From Trichoplax sp. H2 (lineage: Eukaryota; Placozoa; Uniplacotomia; Trichoplacea), in the NCBI GenBank assembly GCA_003344405.1, contig NOWV01000003.1, positions 1 to 64,000 of the forward strand: DNA of 64,000 nt, given 5' to 3'. The translations under genes and the position numbers were made by a program. This document shows, piece after piece, positions 1-12,181 of this stretch (within the stretch, counting starts at the first letter, position 1; each line of letters begins with the position of its first letter). The notes under the pieces were generated by a model. It was not told where the DNA came from and searched no databases. It saw nothing but the letters and a program-made list of their open reading frames with translations.

Positions 1-657
1 ATCCTGTTAATTCATTTTACTCACTATTCAGTTCAACAATTAACAACTAATCATACTTTCTCGCATTCAAGTACGAAAACAGTCATTTTAAAATATACCA
101 CTCTAATTTCCCATTCACAACATGATTTCTAACCAATCTCTATCATAATTATAGCAGTTCCTGACTGTAATGTACTGTAATGTGCCGTATGATATAGGTA
201 ATTACCCAATACCGTCATCTTAAATATTTACTGAGATTCTCAGTACGCGTACGAATGGAATAAACAGTCGTATCAGAAATTGGGACATTGTCTGACTCAG
301 TGCTCAGTACTGTACTGGTAATTGTACGACGTCTGTAAATAATTAAGTACAGTATGGTCTAGTCGGCATCGTGCACGCCTGCAGCAGTAGATTCTGTGAC
401 GATACTTATAAACTGCTGTAACGACGTTGATGAGATGTTCTATCGAAATGCTTAAATGAAATAAAAGGATAAAGGATAGAGATCTCTTCGATTAACACTT
501 GTGGGAATCGCATATATAAAAAATTGGGCAGTCGGTAGGATGTCAATGACAAAACACTGTAACCCAAATTGGACCCCAATATTGAAAGCCTTACGACTTT
601 CCAGGAGAAAGCTCATCATTTGATTTTGAATTTAATGAAGTAGTTAAGGAGGAGATA
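1..657. other. Non-genic AT-rich sequence
   Basis: I see no exon with convincing splice sites or recognisable protein here. The last 100 bases may belong to the same retroelement relic as the next entry, but they are broken by stops. Confidence 0.4.
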
Positions 658-954
658 ATGGTACTCATCTTGCTCCGCGCTTTACCACCAGCAACCATCG
701 AACCATTAACGACGGCCATACCGGACAAAGCACTAACTATTTACACTTATGACGAGCTAAAGGAAACTTTAAAGGCCAGACTTCTTATTCCGAAGCACAC
801 TGATAAAAAGACGCGTACAGCTATTAAGGGGCAAACTGCTCTCAGGCGAGTAGAAATAAAATTATACTGTAAAATGGACCTACGGAAATTGGCGGAGAAC
901 TATGAACTAGGAAAAGGAAGTTCAAGTGATCTCATTTTAGAAACAGTTTTGTGA
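658..954 (+). pseudogene. Degraded retrotransposon gag-like fragment
   Basis: A 98-codon open frame whose centre (TYDELKETLKARLLIPK) and later DLRKLAENYELG stretch resemble the capsid part of Ty3/gypsy-type gag proteins, where a 'TYDE..' helix is followed by a basic linker and an 'LRxLAExCxFG' helix. The zinc knuckle, protease, reverse transcriptase and LTRs are not visible, and the frame is closed on both sides, so this is a relic and not an active element. The match rests on motif memory only. A chance open frame, or a domesticated gag-like exon, are the alternatives. Confidence 0.35.
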
Positions 955-3900
955 CTAGTTAGAGGAACAGTATGTCCAAGAACATGTAATTCCACCCACC
1001 TTCCCTTCTAATGAGCAGCGCTGCGGTATTTACACTACTCTTCGATGCTTTTATTAGTTGGCATTTAACTATGAAAAGGAGTAATATACACTATACCGTT
1101 ATAGTATAACGCCAAATACGGGCGTGCGAATCTTTCAAAATGTTAATTATTAAATTTGCACTGAAGATTACTTTCTGGAAAATCTAGAGTGCGGCTGTAT
1201 GTAAAGGCGTCGGTATCTTTCGCTATTGTACAGTATACTGTAGTGTATTGTACTTTACGTTAAATTACGGTAAAACAGCTAAGCCCGTGTTCTAGCGCGC
1301 ATTAGCATCATACATGCTACATACGAAAGCATAATGTAAAGTACAATACAACAGCTTGTACGGCATCCCAAACTGTGCAATGCACTACATCTGCGACATG
1401 GAGACCTTGCAACCACTAAATTATTATTATTATTATAATTGTAAGCATGCAGTGTTAACTATGAAAGGATGTGGAAATTAATTATAGGTAAAGGCGTCGG
1501 TATCTTTCAAAGTGTCAGATTGTGCATAGATACTCAATCGTACAATCCGTCGGAGAGCCAGGAGTTGGTAAAGACTTATCGAGTGTGCACAAACCACGGT
1601 GTAATTTTTCATGATGGCTGCAGTGTACGATTATACACAAGACGTTTTATTAAATTTTACTCGTAGTACCTAAAACGGTATTTTTCTCAGATTTACACTG
1701 CAACATTAGTTTTCCGGCGAAACGTTACCGGACTTAAACGTGCTTAGCACTATGTACTGTGCTTTGCTTAACCTTCGTTTCGATCGCGGACAAACAAACA
1801 GACTTTTATTTTTATATACTTTATGTAAGGATAAGGAGGATAAATTATGATATCCATGCCATGACACTCCTAAAAGTGATAACGGCCCAACAAATAATCT
1901 GTTTAGGGCTTTAGGCACGGAGCAATAGCGCAATACAGTAACAGTGTCATACAGTACAGTACCTGCCAGCGTATGAAAGTTAAATAAACTGCTACTTCGG
2001 TGCAGAGTTACTAGTTGCAATGTTACTTACTGTAAATACAGTATACTGTAACTTCGGAATTATTTTCTTATGAGCTTTAAGCTGGTTGTGAATATTGCAA
2101 AAGTGATATATGTTCTTTTATTAAAAATATATATATACGAGTTTACAGATACTAGTATTGTACGGTGTCAGAATTGCTAGATTGTTTTTTTGCATTCTGC
2201 AAGACTAACCACCATATATCTTGTAGAGTTCATAGTATTGTAATTGAAAGACTTAGAAATTCCTGACGTTAAGTAACGGTACAATGTATTTTCATAACTG
2301 GATATTTATTCATTATCTCCTAGCCGGTCTTCTTCGTGGTCGCTTTTCAGTCCCAATAAATAAGTTCTACCTTCTAAGATTTAAGTGCATCTCATTGATT
2401 TCAATGAAAGCCTATCTAGCTCTCATACCTTTATGATCCTACTAAACCCCTTATATTACAGCGATTTATATCTAGTTGTAAATACTCTGTGTATGAAACC
2501 AGTAAGTGACCATTAAAACGACAGGCACAATGCTAGTTTGTTATAGTAAAGTCCAATTCGATTTTATTAATCCAGCTATTTAGATGTTTTGTGGACCCTA
2601 CGAATTAACTTATATGATAAACTTAAATCCTGCATACGGATCTAATGTAGATTATGTTAAAATTTTCGATGCTAAACAGGAATCAATCTCAATGTTCCAA
2701 CTATAAACTCACGGCATTATTTCAATTTGGTTGCATCCTTTATTGTATTAAGCATAATTCTTTATTTTAAAAGTACACATATACTACGATATTATATTAT
2801 TAAATTCGATGCCCAAAAGTACTTTGACGGTTGAAATATTCACTGAGTTGACAACCAGCAAAGCGATCGCTCATTAGTATATATCAGTATGTACTAATGT
2901 ACGCATTATAGCTAGAAGATTACACAAAATAAGCGCACTTGGCAGATTCGACCAGTATACAGTATGTATCACGTTGCCTATTAATTTTGATCTCTGATTT
3001 CAGATAATCATATAATTATTTGCGTAACCAGATTAAAGTATAATAAAGAAATAAATTTACCATTATTTAAGCTACTAGTCTCACACAACCGCAGCGAAAT
3101 CTACTCCGATAATTCAGAAATAAATTCAATTAGCTTACTATTTATGAAGCGTAATTACAGCTGGACTAATTATAGCATGTATTGCAATACATGTATAAAC
3201 ACTCGATTGTAAAATTCAAACTGTACCGATAGATCAGTAATGCTATTCAAACGCAAATAAAATTTTGTAGAACAATTTTTGAAAATATTTTAGAAATTTT
3301 TATATGATTTCCTGCTGTTATAAATATCTATAAATCAAATTAAAAGCTATTAAAGTACAGTATACAAAGTCTTAACTTAGAAGGCAATGATAACCTGCAT
3401 AAGTAAGGAATTGTTTGCTTTCTAATTTTTTTTAAGAACAATAAATGTTCAATGATTCGCCCAAGCAAGATATGTACGCAACATTCTTATCCTCGTAAAC
3501 ACCTAATACACGAACTTGTATTGGATGTTAATTTAGAGTGTCAACTTAGCAGAAATTTTATAGTAAATTGACTAATTTAGGAGAATTATTTACGTCCCTG
3601 ATGTGATTTTAATGCGATCTTTTGGTAGTGATAAATGCAAGTCAAGCAAAGAAAGTACTGCACGGAAAAAGATACTTTATGATAATCATATTGCAGTAAG
3701 CGTATGCACGCAACAACTTCAATAAAAGACATAAAATAGTAAATTGCAGAGTCCATATAATCAGCCAAAGATGAAAATACTATAATGATGTATTTTTAAG
3801 ACAGAAAGAATTATGCATAAATCATGAAATACAATGCATTAACAAAAGCAACCTGCTTGTCTGATAAGTCATAGAATCATCTGTCTATACATATCAATAA

Positions 3901-4639
3901 GGAAATATTTAGCCTACTCAATCAGTAGCAGTTCATTTATTAGACTCTAGCGAAAGGTTATTGTAACAGATATGTATCCGGCCATTGAACTAGATTTTAA
4001 TCTGAATACATCTGTTTCAAAAACATAACGTTCTCATACTAATGGCGGCGTACTCCTCTAAGGCTCATTCCCATTAAAACTTTAGATGTCAACAGACATG
4101 CATAAAACGTCTAGCTGTAACGTTATTTATTTTGTGTTTTGCGCGCTAGAAGCCACTACCTAGTCTGGTCTATCGCGTATGACCCAATTCTTACATCTTA
4201 TCGTTCACTGCCTAGCAAAGCTTATTCGCATATACCTTTAAATTAAGTATCTTTTACTTACTTAGATACAGAAGGTAATAAGAGTATCTCTTATGATAGT
4301 AATACTAACACGCTACTATGCTAATATTACTACATGGCCGCATCACTTTCTACAATTGCAATCAATCAAGCATATGGCTGATCTGCGTTCTAATTAAAAA
4401 TGTATAAATATAAAATTTATTTATTCACTATATTATCAAAGAAATTAACACGTGAAGAGTTTATTTAAAAATTGTTATACGCATTTAGGTATCTAAAAGC
4501 CGCTGACATATGACAAGATGAATCCCAAAACCTGCTTATCTAACTAGTAATTTGAACCATATACTTCTCCCGTATCTTTTCCTTCTGTATCTTCCGCTGT
4601 AGACTCATCGTTGCCTATTCATATCATAGCAGAAAGAGA
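955..4639. other. Intergenic, no gene recognised
   Basis: About 3.7 kb without a supportable gene. It holds a 21-bp direct repeat (about 1202-1222 and 1489-1509, GTAAAGGCGTCGGTATCTTTC) and a perfect 18-bp palindrome at 3176-3193. Short open frames here show no splice or family support. Confidence 0.4.
3176..3193. repeat. Perfect 18-bp palindrome
   Basis: CATGTATTGCAATACATG reads the same on both strands. It lies in intergenic DNA with no array around it, so it could be a chance palindrome or a homodimer binding site. Confidence 0.5.
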
Positions 4640-6482
4640 TTATTTAAGAGGATTGTATATAGCACATTTTGAAAAACTATACAGAATCATACCGTGCTTA
4701 TCTCCAGATATTTTGGAAGCCGGTAAATTTTCTTCAGCTTTTTCGCTGTCGGTATTTGATTTCTCTTGTGATTCAAGTTTGCCATACTTAAATTGTTTCT
4801 TCTTTTTTCTTGATTTGGTGAAATAGGGCCTCTGAGGATCTGCTTCCTCGTCAATGCAACCTCTGATTTCGGTAAAGAAAAAATAAGCGAAGAAGAGTAT
4901 TACAGTAATTCATAAAATCATGTTATTTTGATCGAAATTCCTAATGTGTAAATAATTAATTGAACCTTATTAGGTACAAAATGGCTAAAATAATCAACAA
5001 CACTCCACTTGCTATCGCTATCGGAACAGCTTTAGGATGAATGAAGCAAACCACTGATAATGGCAGATATATTATTGATCTTCTCCAATTCTGGATCCAC
5101 ATTATACCATTCCAGAACTTTGTAGGACAGCTATCCTCTCTTAAAAGTAAATGCAATGGCTAAGATTTAACCATTTTCTGAAAGTTTACTAAATGTGCAC
5201 TTAACCGTAAACATAAACGCAGATTGAAAATCTTCAAGTGCTAAACTCACCTAAAGCAGCAGCATTTGTTAATGATCCATGTAACTTCCAGAAATGTTAC
5301 AAATGACGTTATTATTCTATTAAGTATCAATTAGATGCGATTATCGAATATTTTATTAATTACTGTAATAGATATCTAAATATAGTAAGTATGTTTCAGT
5401 TATGAATGTATCTTTGCTCGTACATATTCGTATATGCTACAAGTAATTTTCAGCGTACTTGCTCATACTATATGCACTGAAAACATACTAACACTTACAT
5501 TAATCCGACACCGAAGGGAACCTGAGATTTCATAGTTACGACCTTGACAGCTATTCCCCACATAACTAAACAAAAAATTAAGTTCGTTACCTAGAAACCT
5601 CCATAGTAGTCCCAATATTTCAAAATATTGTTCCTTAGCAGTTCGAATTTAGTTCTTTAAATGAATGGTTGACATTTCACTACTGCAACGCATGGCCTTG
5701 AAAATGCAAACACAGCTTTGCTTCTCGGACTCTTGATTAGACTATTTATATCTCATGAATGAATGAAGCTGAATGTGTGGTCTCAGATGAAACCCTCGGT
5801 ATAATATAGTCTTATATAAATCTCTATTATTACGTTACTGTAAAATAGCGATACTACAGCTTAAGAGTATAAATCATCAATACCGATATTGCATAAAACT
5901 ATAATTTTTGATTAAACTCTTTTGTCAAAAGGCGATTGATAGATCTATTACGGCAACTAATTTAAAACTATCGATTATTTAAATCATTTTGACTTATAAA
6001 GAAATGCTGTAATTCACCAAGTGCATGGCAAATAAATTATAGATGTAGAAAGTGCGCAAAACATTCAGGGAAACATAGAAGATCGATCGATGTGCTATAA
6101 ATTGACGATTAAACAATTAATCGTAAATTAACATGGTCTTGGTCATTTAATAAATTTGAGGATTGTGACTTCTCAGTAGCAACTAAACGATCAGTACTGA
6201 AACTTGTTAGCATCAAATTACAGGAAGTTACTAGTTTAAAGTAACAATAGAAAGTAAAGATAAAGCAATGAATTTAAGTTACAAATCTGTACTTCCATGC
6301 AGTGACTTGAATGTAGTGAGTAAGAAAAGACATAAATACTTTATAGAAATTGTTTTATCTTACACACCCAGGAAAAATATTATACCCAGTATTCTCGTAA
6401 CTGTTGTAAAATAACGTAATATACATGCTAAGGTTTTAGGCACACAGCCAGGCGGTACTTCTTCATTTTCGTTATCGGCCAT
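4640..6482 (-). CDS. TMEM72-like multi-pass membrane protein
   Basis: Five exons on the minus strand, 6482-6386, 5565-5499, 5316-5251, 5139-4966 and 4862-4640, give 208 residues with matching phases at every junction. The protein starts with an acidic tail (MADNENEE), then has hydrophobic segments around residues 17-45 and 52-75, and a strongly conserved block YLPLSVVCFIHPK followed by a hydrophobic helix ending in LIR. The cytosolic tail is Lys-rich (SRKKKKQFKYGK). The order matches vertebrate TMEM72: a W-rich stretch before 'LLLSVACFLHP', a last helix, then a basic KRKKRK tail. The family's function is poorly known. The gene is divergent from the tetraspanin, and the lattice-rich region lies between them. 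The start was chosen because the first ATG exon splices in phase to exon 2. Confidence 0.65.
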
Positions 6483-7265
6483 AATGATTTATAGAAAGTA
6501 GTCAATCAGTACTCGAGCTTACGGAGACTAATAACTACCGCTCATGTAACCAATATAATAAAAGATAAGGTGTCAAGGGTGTTATTTCAACTATTACTCT
6601 GATGCTACCGGAACATATGGTGCATTACTAGTTTTTCTCATACCATAATTACACAGTGTTTTCCATAAATGGTGGTCTTAAGTAAAAATTGCCATAAATA
6701 TTAGAATGATGTATTCCTCTTCTGTTGATAATAATAATAAAGAAGGTAATCATAGTTATTCCGCCAGAATCTATCGGAGGAAAACTTATTGCATACTTTA
6801 TTAGATGGCGGTGTGGTACTTTCTGATTGATCAAGGTATTCATCCCGTATTGATTCATGCGGTGACTCATTCCCTGTTCAGTAGTCAATTTCGGTAATAA
6901 ATAATCATTTTTTACAATTTGTCGTTCCTATACAACTATTGTGAATGATTCGAGTAATTCTCTCATTCATTTCTCTTGCTCTTATACCTCTCGTATCTAT
7001 GAAATGCTCAATGTCTTTGTAATAACATGCACAAGTAATTTATAGGGCACACTGATAAGCTACATTGAAATTACAGCTACAATATTTTTATAGATACAGT
7101 ACTCCGTAAATATCTTAGTTAAAAGCTATATCGATCGATATTGACAATAATATAATGAGTCTGCCCCGCCACCTTCTCCCGCGCCTGGTCAGGCTTGCAA
7201 AGAAATCCCTTGTTCATATGCTCATATTACAGCGAGTGTACTGTACAGTAAAGATCTGTGAAAAT
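6483..7265. other. Upstream region of the TMEM72-like gene
   Basis: AT-rich sequence 5' of the TMEM72-like start codon, with an isolated CTGTACAGTA near 7230-7245. An open frame on the minus strand at 6649-6888 shows no recognisable protein features, so it is not called. Confidence 0.4.
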
Positions 7266-8064
7266 GCTATGGTCTCACTCCGAAATCAGTAGAAATAATA
7301 ATTAATTAACGTAATCAAGTGGATTCAGCCGATAGATATACTGTACACTTGTTAGCTATTGCTGCTATTGTCTTATAAATCCCTGACAAAGGCAATATGA
7401 GAGAAATGATGTTTCTCCTTTTTGTATGCAGTTGATTATACATATTACACGTATATATAAACATATATACAGTCCGGGCAGCTAGTTATACGGGCATTCA
7501 ACTACAAACCGGAATACAATAAGTAAATAAATACATCATATCAAAAATTTACTCAGTTATGGTTTTATGATTATGGTACTCTTTAAATCACGCAAGCTAT
7601 TGAACTTGCGGTATACAGTAAACCGTACTACTAGTATAATAGTATGTAGTACAGTAAGTACTACGTGCATTTCTGCGTAACAAGCTTAAACTCTAAGAAC
7701 ATCACGTGTACTGTACTGTATGTACGCTATTGTACTGTACACGTGTACACTGTACAGTACAGTACAGTATTCGTGTACACCAATTTCGGCAATTGCTGCA
7801 GCTCCAGCGGGGAAACTGAAGTTGTAAAGTTAATATGAAGTATTGTATAGTATTATAATTATTGTATACCGTACAGTACTGTATGTGAACGTTGGACTAT
7901 CACTTATTTATCAGTCAAAGTCATAAATTTAGTCACTTGCATCTACAGTACTGTATCTGCTAGATTTGCAGTCACAGTTCAATAAAAAAAGCTCAGATTT
8001 AGTACTGCGTTTCCCTTTTCTTCGATCTTTTCAGTACTGTGGAGCGTGGACTTACTGTTAGTAC

Positions 8065-8213
8065 TGTACGAACGATCCTTGCAGTGTGCAGTGCACGGCA
8101 CCTGATGCGATCTGTACAGTACAGTTGTGCGTACGCGTACTCTAGAATCTGAGATGATCTGCGCTTGCACGAGGTTTCACCTCGCGAGGTGAAAAATAGT
8201 TACCGGTTAGTAC
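8065..8213. repeat. 149-bp insertion present only in the left copy
   Basis: Relative to the other copy (joining point 10560-10567), the left copy has extra sequence bounded by the 8-bp direct repeat GTTAGTAC (8057-8064 and 8206-8213). The insert is less AT-rich than its surroundings and contains a perfect 20-bp palindrome at 8175-8194. The direct repeats fit either a target-site duplication of a small element or loss of the segment in the other allele by recombination between short repeats. Confidence 0.6.
8175..8194. repeat. Perfect 20-bp palindrome
   Basis: The sequence reads identically on both strands around a central CGCG (TCACCTCGCGAGGTGA core). It lies inside the allele-specific insert and is absent from the other copy. 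Confidence 0.7.
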
Positions 8214-8347
8214 AGTACTGTACAGTACACTGGTACAGTAGTTTAGTTTAAGACTTACTGTACGTACAGTACTTAGTGTTGGTACTTACAGTACTGTAAT
8301 TTGCCTGCGGTTGGGATAGAAAACCCTTCGGTACGAGGTGTACTTTA

Positions 8348-8440
8348 ATAAACACTAGTACGAACTCACGTCGCTTTGCTGACGGTTTACGATATGTACC
8401 CATTTGTTAATAATTAATAGATAGTATTACCATTCGACAT
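8348..8440. repeat. Dispersed repeat fragment, copy 1
   Basis: About 90 bp containing ACACTAGT, then CGTCGCTTTGCTGACGG and AGATAGTATTACCATT. The same motif series recurs at 10706-10797 (the allelic copy) and, more diverged, at about 27755-27840. The third copy shows that this is a dispersed element and not just the local duplication. No coding capacity is seen. Confidence 0.6.
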
Positions 8441-9431
8441 TATATATATCCCGGTAATAGCCAGGCACTACTATATTGATAGCTATGCTTCTAGAATACT
8501 ACTTTTCAATAATGCATTCACGGATGAAATGCTATGAAATGCTATATTATGATTGGTTAATGGTCCAAAGCACATTATGATAACTAATGTACAGTACGGT
8601 GATGCACATACAGTACTGTACAGTTCCAAGTTAAGATTAGCAGGTACTGGATGTACAGTACTGTACAATATCTACAGTACAGTGCGGTACAATGTCATTA
8701 GTACTGTGGTCAATTCTACTGTACAGTATACCAATCATTATAATGTGTCTAAGGATCGCTTGCGTATGCAAGCAAAGCTTGTTCTATCGATGACAACCGT
8801 TATAAGAAAATGTAACAATCAAAATGGCTATGTAGAAAACTCTATAAAGATTCTATGTTTATTCAATTTTTATCAGAGTATTACATCAAATCAAAATTTA
8901 AAGGCCCAGTGGCCACCCTTAGCGATATAACGAATACTATTTTAAAAATCAATACTCTGCAGAAATTGCTACCTTAGAGCTATTCGTTTTACATGAAGAA
9001 ATCTTTAGGTAAAAAGTACTGTAAGAATCTTATACTGACCTATTGAAATAAACCCATAATCACATTCATCTAACACTGGTATATTGTCACAGTCAATGTA
9101 AGGATTCGGGAATTCTTATGTCAAACAACCCCTCGCTGCTCGTTTAAAAGGGTGGGGTGGTCGGGATACTGTACTGTACACTGTACATTGTACAGTACAT
9201 TTTACAGTACTGTACTGTATTACAGTACAGTATACTGTACTGTATTATTAATATGATAACGTGTACAGTACGGTACTGTACTGTACAGTGTATAGTACAG
9301 TACGGTATATTATTATTAATATGAATACTGTGTACAGTATTTATTATTGTCGTAGGTCGTGAGTACTTGTAACAGTATTTGTTATTTTTTGTTTTTTTTC
9401 AACGACGACTTTTACAGTCAAGTAAGTGGCA

Positions 9432-9515
9432 ATGGGTAAAGGTAGTCGCGATTCCGATTCAGAAGTTTCACTGTGTGTGAAATATACGTTATTCTTCTTT
9501 AATATAATATTTTGG
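9432..9515 (+). other. Second copy of tetraspanin exon 1 (contig-end duplicate)
   Basis: Identical in protein sequence to 11829-11912 (starts [19 protein letters not shown]) with the same GTGAG donor. It is followed by 269 bp of the first intron and then the 20-N gap, so it has no exon 2 of its own. It should be treated as the allelic copy of the real first exon and not as an extra gene. Confidence 0.8.
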
Positions 9516-9784
9516 GTGAGTTTTCTCTAATTTTTGTATTATCGTGAGTTAATAATATTCAACACCGATCACCTAATTGCCGCACAGTTGTATTAACTAT
9601 AAAATCCGCGTATTTTATACAAGAGAATCCTTGCATGTATTTTTATGGGAGACTGTATTCGAATATACGTGTGAATATAAACTACTTGTGAAATGAATTT
9701 GATCGCATGTTCGCTATCGGAAGTTAATAGCTAAATCTTAGATTTTCTCTAGGTTTGATTCTACTGTACAACAATCTTGATAAA

Positions 9785-9804
9785 NNNNNNNNNNNNNNNN
9801 NNNN
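9785..9804. other. Assembly gap of 20 N
   Basis: A fixed-length gap flanked by near-identical sequence on both sides. Confidence 0.95.
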
Positions 9805-12181
9805 GCTATGGTCTCACTCCGAAATCAGTAGAAATAATTAATTAACGTAATCAAGTGGATTCAGCCGATAGACATACTGTACACTTGTTAGCTATTGATG
9901 CTATTGTCTTATAAATCCCTGACAAAGGCAATATGAGAGAAATGATGTTTCTCCTTTTTGTATGTAGTTGATTATACATATTACACGTATATATAAACAT
10001 ATATACAGTCCAGGCAGCTAGTTATACGGGCATTCAACTACAAACCGGAATACAATAAGTAAATAAATACATCATATCAAAAATTTACTCAGTTATGGTT
10101 TTATGATTATGGTACTCTTTAAATCACGCAAGCTATTGAACTTGCGGTATACAGTAAACCGTACTACTAGTATAATAGTATGTAGTACAGTAAGTACTAC
10201 GTGCAGTTCTGCGTAACAAGCTTAAACCCTAAGAACATCACGTGTACTGTATGTACGCTATTGTACTGTACAGTACAGTATTCGTGTACACCAGTTTCGG
10301 CAATTGCTGCAGCTCCAGCGGGGAAACTGAAGTTGTAAAGTTAAGTTAATATGAAGTATTGTATAGTATTATTACTATTGTATACCGTACAGTACTATAT
10401 GTGAACGTTGGGCTATCACTTATTTATCAGTCAAAGTCATAAATTTAGTCACTTGCATCTACTGTATCTGCTAGATTTGCAGTCACAGTTCAATAAAAAA
10501 GCTCAGATTTAGTACAGCATATCCCTTTTCTTCGATCTTTTTAGTACTGTGGACTTACTGTTAGTACAGTACAGTACACTGGTACAGTAGCTTAGTTTAA
10601 GACTTACTGTACTGTACGTATAGTACTTAGTGTTGGTACTTACAGTGCTGTACTGTAATTTGCCTGCGGTTGGGATAGAAAACCCTTCGGTACGATGTAT
10701 ATTTTAATAAACACTAGTACGAACTCACGTCGCTTTGCTGACGGTTTACGATATGTACCCATTTGTTAATAATTAATAGATAGTATTACCATTCGACATT
10801 ATATATATCCCGGTAATAGCCAGGCACTACTATATTGATAGCTATGCTTCTAGAATACTACTTTTCAATAATGCATTCACGGATGAAATGCTATGAAATG
10901 CTATATTAAGATTGGTTAATGGTCCAAAACACATTATGACAACTAATGTACTGTACTGTACTGTACTGTACAGTACGGTGATGGACTTACAGTACCAAGT
11001 TAAGATTAGCAGGTACTGGTACAGTAGCGTACAGTACGGTACTGTACTGTACTGTACATTGTACAATATCTACAGTACAGTGCGGTACAATGTCCTTAGT
11101 ACTGTGGTCAATTCTATACCAATCATTATAATGTGTCTAAGGATCGCTTGCGTATGCAAGCAAAGCTTGTTCTGTCGATGACAATCGTTATAAGAAAATG
11201 TAACAATCAAAATGGCTATGTAGAAAACTCTATAAAGATTCTATGTTTATTCAATTTTTATCAGAGTATTACATCAAATCAAAATTTAAAGGCCCAGTGG
11301 CCACCCTTAGCGATATAACGAATACTATTTTAAAAATCAATACTCTGCAGAAATTGCTACCTTAGAGCTATTCGTTTTACATGAAGAAATCTTTAGGTAA
11401 AAAGTACTGTAAAAATCTTATACAGACCTATTGAAATAAACCCATAATCACATTCATCTAACAGTAGTATATTGTCACAGTCAATGTAAGGATTCGGGCA
11501 TTCTTATGTCAAACACCCCCTCGCTGCTCGTTTAAAAGGGTGGGGTGGTCGGGATACTGTACACTGTACAGTACATTGTACATTTTACAGTATTATTAAT
11601 ATTGATAACGTGTACAGTACTGTACAGTACCGTACAGTACGGTACTGTACTGTACAGTGTACAGTATAGTACAGTACTGTACGGTATACATTATGTATTA
11701 TTATTTATTAATATGAATACTGTACTGTGTACAGTATTTATTATTGTCGTAGGTCGTGAGTACTTGTAACAGTATTTGTTATTTTTTGTTTTTTTTCAAC
11801 GACGACTTTTACAGTCAAGTAAGTGGCAATGGGTAAAGGTAGTCGCGATTCCGATTCAGAAGTTTCACTGTGTGTGAAATATACGTTATTCTTCTTTAAT
11901 ATAATATTTTGGGTGAGTTTTCCCTAATTTTTGTATTACCGTGAGTTAATATTATTCAACACCGATCACCTAATTGCCGCACAGTTGTATTAACTATAAA
12001 ATCCCCGTATTTTATACAAGAGAATCCTTGCATGTATTTTTATGGGAGACTGTATTCGAATATACGTGTGAATATAAACTACTTGTGAAATGAATTTGAT
12101 CGCATGTTCGCTATCGGAAGTTAATAGCTAAATCTTAGATTTTCTCTAGGTTTGATTCTACTGTACAACAATCTTGATAAA
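9805..12181. repeat. Right copy of the contig-end duplication (allele B)
   Basis: The partner of 7266-9784, 142 bp shorter overall, mostly from the missing 149-bp insert and from different lattice lengths. Lattice runs here lie at about 10246-10280, 10560-10640, 10943-11075 and 11556-11735. This copy runs on without a break into the rest of the tetraspanin gene. Confidence 0.85.
10706..10797. repeat. Dispersed repeat fragment, copy 2 (allelic to 8348-8440)
   Basis: Same motif series as the copy at 8348-8440; it lies at the equivalent position in the duplicated contig end. Confidence 0.6.

Larger units (their letters stand above)
7700..9345. repeat. (GTACW)n lattice clusters, TMEM72/tetraspanin region, copy A
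   Basis: Runs of the tetramer GTAC separated by single A or T, for example GTACAGTACAGTAC, occur at about 7708-7770, 8209-8300, 8589-8725 and 9166-9340, with occasional 3-base spacers (GTACACTGTAC). Because GTAC is its own complement, each A or T simply flips the local strand orientation of a TACTG pentamer. The clusters lie upstream of tetraspanin exon 1. Confidence 0.8.
7266..9784. repeat. Left copy of a contig-end duplication (allele A)
   Basis: This 2519-bp block is repeated as 9805-12181, immediately across a 20-N gap: it ends exactly at the gap and its partner begins exactly after it. The copies match almost base for base outside GTAC-rich stretches. The sharp fit to the gap indicates two overlapping contigs, probably alternative alleles, that were not merged. 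It carries a second copy of tetraspanin exon 1 (9432-9515). Confidence 0.85.

Noticed and set aside
7979-8170. A 63-codon minus-strand open frame in allele A
   Set aside because: It depends on the allele-specific insert and on lattice sequence and has no family features.
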